Below, piece by piece: positions 39,201 to 48,200 of a stretch of DNA of 64,000 nt. The stretch's first letter is position 1, and the number at the start of each line of letters is the position of its first letter. The DNA lies in assembly GCA_039707655.1 (NCBI GenBank), contig CM077665.1:85127954-85191953 (forward strand), read 5' to 3'. The notes beneath the pieces were generated by a model. That model made no database searches. It was given only the letters and a program-made list of their open reading frames with translations, and was not told the DNA's origin. This DNA comes from Elymus sibiricus. Its lineage: Eukaryota; Streptophyta; Magnoliopsida; Poales; Poaceae. Position numbers and translations under genes: made by a program.

Positions 39201-42200
39201 CTTGAGAGCTCCAAAGCCCACTCCACAATCCTGCCGGTAGCATCTGGATTCCGCAAAATCCGCTGTAATGGAAAGCGAGTAATAACGGTGATCTCATGTG
39301 CTTGGAAGTAATGGCGCAGCTTCCTCGAGGCCATGAGGAGGCCGAAGAGCAACTTCTGCACACCAGAATATCTCGACCTAGCCCCCTGCAAAAGAGAGCT
39401 GACAAAATAGACCGGGTGCTGCACCATCTTCTTCTTCTGAATTGCTTGACTTGACTGCGCAGATTCAACCTTGTCGGCACCAGACCCTGCCGGGGAGGGC
39501 CCCAGCTCGTCATTTGGCGGTCCTGCCGCTGGCGCTGCTTCTTCATCAGCTTCTCTCTCTGCCACTAACGCAGCACTTACCACTTGATTCATTGCCGCTA
39601 GATATAGCAGCAACGGCTCTTGTGGTTTTGGTGCGACTAGTACTGGCGGAGAGGAAAGGTACCTCTTCAAATCCTGCAGCGCTGCCTCCGCTTCCGGAGT
39701 CCACTTCATTGGACCTGCCTTCTTCAAGATTTTGAAAAAGGGCAGGGCGCGCTCAGCAGATTTTGAGATGAACCTACTCAGAGTAGCAACGCAGACGGCA
39801 AGACGACGCACATCCTTGACACGTCTTGGCGCTTTAATTTGCTCAATTGCTTTGATCTTGTCGGGATTTGCTTCAATTCCTCGTTGAGATACAAAGAACC
39901 CAAGAAGCTTGCCGGAAGGGATGCCGAACACACACTTCTCAGGGTTGAGCTTCAAGTTGATCTTGCGCAGATTTGCAAATGTTTCTTCTAAATCTGATAT
40001 GAGCGTCGACTTATCCTTGGTTTTGACCACTATATCATCCATGTAAGCTTCCATATTTCTATGTAGCTGGGGTTCAAAACCAATCTGGACTGCTCTTGCA
40101 AATGTAGAACCAGCACTTTTCAACCCGAAAGGCATACGCAAAAAGCAATACGTACCACATGGGGTGATAAATGCGGTCTTCTCTTCGTCTTCCTTGGACA
40201 TGAAAATCTGATGATAGCCTGAGTAGGCATCAAGGAATGACAGCAAGTCGCAGCCGGCAGTGGAGTCCACAATCTGGTCGATGCGCGGCAAGGGAAAAGG
40301 ATCTTTTGGACAGGCTTTATTGATATCTGTATAGTCAATACATAGCCTCCATTTCCCATTCGCCTTGCGCACTACAACTGGATTGGCCAACCATGTTGGA
40401 TGAAGTACTCCTCTAACCAAGCCTGCTACTTCTAACTTCTTAATTTCTTCGGCAATAAACTGTTATCGCTCCAAAGCTTGCTTCCTGACCTTTTGCTTGA
40501 CGGGCCACGCGTGTGGACGGACGGCAAGGTGGTGCTCAATCACCTCCCTGGGAACACCGGGGATATTGGATGGTTGCCATGCAAACACATCGACATTCGC
40601 CCGCAGGAAGGCAACGAGCGCGCTTTCCTATTTGCTGTCAAGGGTGGAACTTATGGTGAAGGTTCCTCCCGTACCATCCTCCTTGGCGGGCACCTTCTTG
40701 GTCTCTGGCGGAGCAGCCTTGGACTTCTTGCTCTTGCCGGTGGAGCTCTCAGGCACGTCCTCAACGGGAGCGCAGCACTCCGAGGAGGTGCGCTTGCCGG
40801 AGTGTGCGCGAGAGGTCTTGCCGGTCTTCTTCCCCCCGGGAGCTTCAGCGGCAGGAGCAAGTGCCTTGACAGCAGATGCTGCAACTGCATCCCGGTAGAG
40901 CTGATTGGTGCAAATGAGCGCGGCCTTTCTTATCGGAACCGACAGTGATAACGCTCATCGGCCCAGGCATCTTTAGCACATTGTAGGCGTAGTGTGATGC
41001 CGCCATGAACTTGGCCAGCGCTGGGCGGCCAAGGATCCCATTATATGGCAACGGAATCTTGGCGACGTCGAACACAATCTTCTCAGTTCTGAAGTTCAAG
41101 TCGCTACCAAATGTCACCGGCAGCGTGATCTTCCCCTTGGGCTGGCTCCTTCCTGGATTGACCTCTTGAAACGAGCCCGTTTCCTCGAGATATCCATCAG
41201 AAATTTGCAATCTCTTGATTACCTCGGGTGAGATTAGATTCAAACCGGCCCCTCCGTCAACTAACATCTTCGTTACCTTGAGGTTGCGAATCGTTGGTGA
41301 GACCAACAATGGCAAACACCCAACCGCAGTTACACGATCGGGGTGATCCTCAGCGTCGAAAATGATAGGCGTGCTGGACCATTTCAAAGGCTTCCGTGCG
41401 CCGACAGATGGCTCAGTCGCATTAACCTCACGCGCCCACTGCTTAAGTTGGCGGTGGGAAGAATGCAACGAGGCACCTCCGTCAACGCACATGGCGTCCG
41501 TAGCTTTCTGGAACTCTTGCTCACTGGATTCATAGTCCTCGTCCATGTCATCATCACCCCCCTCTTGCTTGTCGCGGCCTCGAGCGGGCCGGTCCTTCTG
41601 TTGCTTGGCCTTGCCGCGGCGACCTCCTCGGCCACCACGCTTCTTGCCGGACCCCTCCGCGCCATCATGGGCCTTCTCCTTGTCTCGCCTCTTGTACTCG
41701 GCTTTTTGCTTCTCGACAAGCTGCTCAACTTACCGGCAATTTTGGAGGTCATGGCCCTTGGTGCGGTGGATCTTGCAGTATTGCTTGCCAGAACCGTCTG
41801 GCTTGTCGGCAGCCGCCAAGGCTTGGCAGGAGGTGCACCCAGCAACATCCTTGCCGGGGTCATCAACCTTGGCCTTCTTGGCGGCACCGGGGTTGTCGGA
41901 TCCCTCAACGGCAAGCACGGCCTTGCCCTTGCGCTTCCTGTTGCGCCGCCGGGCCTTCTTTGCTGGGACGGCGGTGTCCTCATCACCAGAGTCGACTCCC
42001 GCACCAGCATCTTCGCCGGGGAGTCTTCTCCCTTCTTCAGCTCGAGCACACTTATCTGCCAGAGCATAAAGCTCGGCAACATCCCTGATCTTGTTCATCG
42101 CCAGCTCTTCCCGCATCCTGCGGTTGCGCACGTTCTGATGGAACGCGCTGATAACAGCGGTAGGATGAACGTCTGGAATGTTGTGATGTATACGGCTGAA

Positions 42201-45200
42201 CCTCTGAATGTACTTGCGCAAAGTTTCGCCTTCCTTCTGGGGGATGAGATGTAGGTCGTTTTCCTGGCCAGGAGCTTGATGGCCTCCGGTGAAGGCGCCA
42301 ACAAACTCGTGGCATAGATCTGCCCAGGAAGAAATGGATCCTTCCGGCAAATGCATCAACCACGACCTAACGTTGGGCTTGAGCACCAACGGGAAGTAGT
42401 TGGCGAGTATCTTGTCGTCGCGAGCCCCGGCAGCCTGCACCGCAATGGTGTAGATGCTCAGGAACTCCGACGGATGGGTCTTGCCGTCGTATTTCTCCGG
42501 GACCTCCGGCTTGAACGTACGGGAATTGGGCCACTGGACTCACCGCAGCTCACGGGTAAACGCTGGACAACCCACCTCGTAAGGTAGATCGACAGTGTAC
42601 CCCGGCGCATGCTTATCTACAGTGGGTCCCGCGCGCTTATCAGATTGATGGCACGCTTCCTGACGCCGTTCGATGGTAGTTCGAGCGTCTTCCTTGCCTC
42701 GCTCCCGAAGAACTTGACGTTGATCGCAGCGAGTTCGCGGATCGGACGACGCCGTGGAATCGTCATCACGAGTGTCGACCCGTCGAGTCAGCGTCCGCTG
42801 CTATCGCTGTGGGGGAGAGTACACCGTAGTCGTACCGCCCACAGTCTTCTCACCGCCGACGCGTGCCGGCTCGATGGACTGCCGCCGCGAGGGTTCCGCC
42901 TGCTCCGACTTATCTTCGTTGGCGAGGCCGACGAGGCTCTGAATGGCAGCTCTCCATTCGTCGAGCTTGTCCGCAGCAGGAGGAAAGTTCAGAAGTAGCT
43001 GCGCATGTGCCAGCGCTTCTGCTCATGTAGGCGGCGGCGACAGGTGCGAGGAACGTGATGTGCTCTGACTCCCAACTATGTTGGAAGGAGCTACATCACG
43101 GTCCCGCGACCGTACACCACTTCCGCCAGCATGCGGACATGCATGCTGGCCTCGCACATCCCGAGGTTGATGCTCAGGAGACTTTCCATGGGGACGTCCG
43201 GGCCCACCAGCATCACGGCGACTTTCATCGCGCGCGCCCTGAGAAGGTCGCGGCATGTGCGCCGGTGTGGGTGTCTTGGAAGGCGCCCTTCCATCTCTGG
43301 AGTTCGCTGCACTGCCTGCTGGCAGCACAGCTCCATCCTTAGATCCAGCGGCGCGAACGACGTCGCTCGCCTGGCTACGATCACCAGAGCGTCGTGGAAG
43401 CTCTGGATCTCTACTTCCTCCTCCACCTGCGTCGACGTCGTCACCCGTACGTGTAAGCACAGGCGCGGCGGACGTGGATGGACCAACCGCCGTGAAACCC
43501 TTCCTCTTGGGGGCCATGGCGACGAAGATGATGAAGAACTGGCGCGCTAATCACCAGATCAGGTCCGCACAACCTCTTCCCCCTACCTGGCGCGCCAAAG
43601 ATGTCGGAGAAACGACACCTATGGGATCACGAGGATCCCTTTACGGTTCGGCAAGGGGGAAGGTTTGTACAGAGAGCAGAACTGACGATCAACACGCGGG
43701 GATTTACCCAGGTTCGGGCCGCAAAGATGCGTAAAACCCTACTCCTGCTTGGTTGTATTTGGTGTGTTCTTGCTCAGTTCTAGGAGCGCTACAGTAGCAG
43801 CTACACATACAGAATGAGCTCCAGAAGATCCGATCCCCCTGTAGCTACGCCTTGGGCCTCCTTTTATACGTTCGAAGGGGTCACCAACAGTGGCGTACAG
43901 TGCATACATGAGGTGTAAAAGTGGCTACAGTGCTATCATACCTAACACTGACGGTTTAGGACAAGAGCATTAAATGCTCCGTTGAGGTGTCCCTTAGCGT
44001 CTTGGGGCTGGGAAAAGGGGCCGTCCCATCGCACCGCTTAAGCCCATCCGCAGCTAGCGCCTGACACGTACCCAGGAGAACAACAGCTAAACGACAAGCT
44101 GGTCGCTGCGCTGGAGCGGTGCCAGGGCAGCGAGGGCTTGCCGGGGGCGAGCCTTGTCGGGGCTGCGAGCCATCCCGGCAAGGTCTTGTCGGGGCCCCAG
44201 CCACCAGTCTTCAATCTTCTTGATTATCGCCTTGTCTTGGATGCCTTCTTGACTTTATGAACTTGCATTTGGTTGACTCCCGGCAGGCCTTGCCGCAGGT
44301 GTGGCTACAACTGCCCGTGCACAAGTACGGGGTACTAAAGCACCCAATCCTTAGTGCACCGACACTTGTGTAAGTCACTGAGCCTAGATGATTATGATAG
44401 TTACAATGTCAATTTAACATGTGCTTGTTATTGTTATCTACGAAGACACTTCACATTTTGAAGACGCCTAAAGGTTCAATCCATGTCTCTTTTTGTTGAT
44501 AAACGGCATTTTTATTGACACAAAATGTAGCATCAAACGGATACAAAGCATGATGAGCAACGCCCGGACTCTACATAACTAAGATGGATACAGCCAAACA
44601 AAAACAAGCTGAAAGAAGATAAAAAAAGGTGACATATCAGCAACAGTAGGATCATATAGAACCGACACTATGCCTATGTCGAAGGAGGTGGTGCACCAAT
44701 CCAGAGATTATGCTGCCACCCATGTTGGGTGAAGACCTCCCTGGCCACCCGCTCCAACCGCATATACACCGCCTTGAACAATGGTTGATACTCCGTTCGG
44801 TGTAGCGTAGACCACGTACGAAGCGAGTGCGTACAGCGGAAGGAGAGGTGTTTTTGCCCTCGAAAACCAAGTCATTTCTACATAGCTAGAGTTCCCATAA
44901 TAAGGCATATGCTCCCATCCGAATTAGCGTTTTGAACCTATTTGAAATTCCGTCCAACCAAATGACCAAATATATTGGCAACACTTGTGGCTGGATACAA
45001 ATTGGACGCTATTTGGATGACTGACCACGTAGAACACGCAAACTTGCATTGGAAAAAGAGGTGTTTGATTGTCTCCTCATGAGTACAAAAACTACACTTC
45101 TTACTTCCGTGCCAATTGCGACGGGCAAGATTGTCTTTGGTTAGCACAACTCACCTTCGAAGATACCACATGAAGATTTTAACTTTTAGTGGAATCTTCG

Positions 45201-48200
45201 ACGTCCGAATTTTCTTGTTATTATCCATTGGGACCTCTGAATGCGTGAGCGCACGGTACATAGATTCGACTATGAAGGACCCAGATGTAGTGAGGTTCCA
45301 GCAAACCTCGTCCCATCCTTGTGTCAGGTTAATCGACTCCAATCGAGATAACAGATTTTGCCATGACATAAGACGGGGGCCAATCAAATCCCGCCTGAAA
45401 GAAACATTCGGGGGGAATGAACTAAGCACCTGTGCTAGAGCTGGATATTGTTCTCGGAGGCTGGCATTGCCTAGCCAGTTCTCCTCCCAGAAACGAATCT
45501 CCGACCCATCTTTTATCGAGAAGGATCCAAAGCGAAAAAGGTGTTTCTTCGCCACCATTAGACCAGTCCAAAAGTGTGGTTCACCAGGTTTCCAATAGGT
45601 ACGTGACACAACTTTTTGGCCTGGATACTTGTTGCGCAACAGGGTTTGCCAAACGTTATCCTCAGTGAGTAGTTTAAACAACCATTTACTAAGTAAGGCA
45701 TCCTTGACCTGAAGGTTATGAATGCCAAGTCCACCTCGGTCTTTCGGCCTACAAACCACGCTCCATTTGGCTAGCCTGTATTTTTTCTTTTCACTGTCCC
45801 CTTGCCAAAAGAATCTGGATCTAGAATAACCCAGCCTCTGCAAGGTCCCTTTTGGGAGTTGGAAAAAAGAGAGCATATAGAGAACCATATTTGTGAGGAC
45901 CGAGTTGAGTAAGACCAGTCAACAGAGAGCAACTTGCCTTTTCAACTGCTCAACCGTTTCTCTAAGCACTCCTCTACATGTTTCCACTTTGCATTAGTGC
46001 CCATAATGAATCGGAATTTCCAAATATTTAATTGGGAATTGGCCCTGCGCACAACCAAATAGGTTGCCATACTCAGTCGTTGCCTCGCTGGCCTCTCCAA
46101 AGCAAAACAATTCACTTTTATGAAAGTTAATTTTAAGGCCTGACATCTACTCAAACGCTGAAAGCAACAATTTCAAGTTTTGAGCCTTATCCAGGTCATG
46201 TACCATAAAAAGAATTGTATCATTGGCATCATTGTTTATAAGGCGGTAAGGCGACCTAAGGCGAGCACCACTCGCTCTAGCGCCTAGGCGATGCCTAATC
46301 GCCCAAGGCGGATGCCTAAGCGCCTAAGGCGGGCATATTTGTAAGGCGCTGCCAGGGCGCCTTATCACCTAAGCGTCTAAGGCAGGACGCCTTAAAGACA
46401 ATGATTGGCATATTACAGAATAGAGAGGCCACCATCCACAAGGTGGGGCACTATTGCAATTTGACCGTCCTGCTTAGCGCAATCAATCAGAATAAACAAC
46501 ATGTCAACAACGATATTAAATAACATTGGAGACATTGTGTCACCCTGTCGTAGTCCTTTTTTTGTCCGGAAGCAATGGCTTATGTCATCGTTGACTTTAA
46601 CAGCCACACTACCTTCGGTGACAAAATTTTGGATCCATTGGCGCCATTTATCGAAGAATCCTTTCATTCTTAGGGCATGTTGAAGGAACAACCATTTGAC
46701 CTTGTCATAGGCATTTTCGAAGTCAATCTTGAACACTACTCCACTCATGTTTTTATGGTGCATCTCATGAACGGTCTCATGTAGGATTACTACTCCATCG
46801 AGTATATTTCTACCTTGCATGAAAGCCGTTTGAGATGTCCGGACGACATGGTCAGCAACCGTGTTGGGCCTATTAGTAGCCACTTTGGTGAAAATCTTGA
46901 AGCTGACATTAAGGAGACATATGGGTCCGTATTGTTGGATCCGCTCAGCCTCCTTAATTTTTGGCAACAAAAAGATCTCGCCAAAATTAAGCATGAATAA
47001 ATCAAGTTGGCCAGCATGAAGACAATTGAACAACTTCAATAGGTTAGTCTTTGATGATATCCTATAAAATCTGATAGAATTCCGCGGGGAAGCCATCAGG
47101 GCCTGGAGCTTTGTTATGTTCCATTTGAAACACCACCGCTCTCACCTCCTCAGAGAAAGGTGTCGTGAGGATATCGTTCTCTTTTGTTGTGACTTGTGGA
47201 ATATCATCTGTTCGGGTCTCATCAAAGGTGAAGTTCCCTTCATCAGGTGCCCCAAACAAAGATTTGTAGTATTTGGAGATATAACTTTTGAGCTCTGCCT
47301 GACCGTCGATCCGCCCCTCATCTTGTTGGAGACTAAATATGCACTTCTTCCTATGCTGACCATTGGCGACAAGTTGGAAGTATCGTGTATTGCTGTCACC
47401 CTTCAAGATGAAGTCGGCTTTGGATCTTTAGTAATATTTGATTTCCTCTTCTTGCAAAAGACGTGCAATTCTCTCATTGGATTGATTTTTCAATTCAATC
47501 TCATGTTGTGACAAGATGCGAGTCTCTGTGATTTTATCGAGGTCATCAATAATGGTGGCGAGGCGTTGCTTTTCTTTTTTGTATATTCCATTGTTGTGTT
47601 TCGCCCATCCAGATAGGTATTGCCTTGTGGCCCTTATTTTAAAGTTTCATCTCTGAATAGGTGTGCGACCAATTGCGGGCCTCTCTCATACATTCTTGAT
47701 TATGTTTGCACCATCCCAATTCAAACTTGAAAGGGCGGCAAGCAGATGGGTTAGTACAATTAGAATCAAGAATGATAGGTGCATGATCCGATAGCACCTC
47801 GGTAGGCTCTAGGGCCCTCACAGTTACCAGACGAATTTTTAGCTCCCATTTGGTATCCATGAGTACCCTATCAAGCTTTTCATATGTTGGCACAGAACAG
47901 TTATTGGCCCAAGTGAATTGTCGCCCAGGCAAACTGGCTTCCTGAAGATTCAAACTGTCAATCACAACATTGAATAGGAAAGGCCAATGAGTGGCAAAGC
48001 GGTCATTATTTTTCTCTTCCGTATACCTAATGATATTAAAGTCCCCTCCAATAAGCATTGGATGCAGGTTATCCTTAGCCAGGTTCATCATTTCCTGAAG
48101 GAAAGCGGATTTATGCTCATCTTGGGCAGCCCCATTGACTGCGACCGGGCTCCATGTAAAATTCCCGAAGGAAAGCGGATTTATGTTCAATCAATGTCTA

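Larger units (their letters stand above)
31283..44364 (-). mobile_element. Tat-lineage Ty3/gypsy LTR retrotransposon, 13.08 kb, complete
   Basis: Two 763-bp LTRs (31283-32045 and 43602-44364) bound the element, and both are TG...CA. The target duplication CTTGT is at 31278-31282 and 44365-44369. The minus strand carries the primer site (43597-43581), gag-protease (43517-40845) and pol with reverse transcriptase, RNase H and integrase (about 40920-37106). A long extra gene lies on the opposite strand between pol and the 3' LTR (32440-36314). That antisense ORF is a known trait of some Tat-clade elements. By eye the LTRs differ at about 17 of 763 sites. Confidence 0.95.
44489..48184 (-). mobile_element. 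LINE (L1-type), 5'-truncated, in intron 8
   Basis: Its 3' end is an A-rich tail (plus strand CTTTTTGTTG at 44489-44498). It is flanked by GTTCAATCCATGTCT (44474-44488) and GTTCAATCAATGTCT (48185-48199), a 15-bp target duplication with one mismatch. ORF2 remnants fill the body. ORF1 and the start of the endonuclease are missing, as is usual after incomplete reverse transcription. A 24-bp repeat containing GGAAAGCGGATTTATG at 48100 and 48167 marks the truncated end. Confidence 0.9.

Noticed and set aside
37262..43517. In-frame stops as programmed readthrough or recoding
   Set aside because: There are many, scattered and in non-equivalent places in gag, pol and the antisense gene, and they fit single transitions. 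Decay is simpler.
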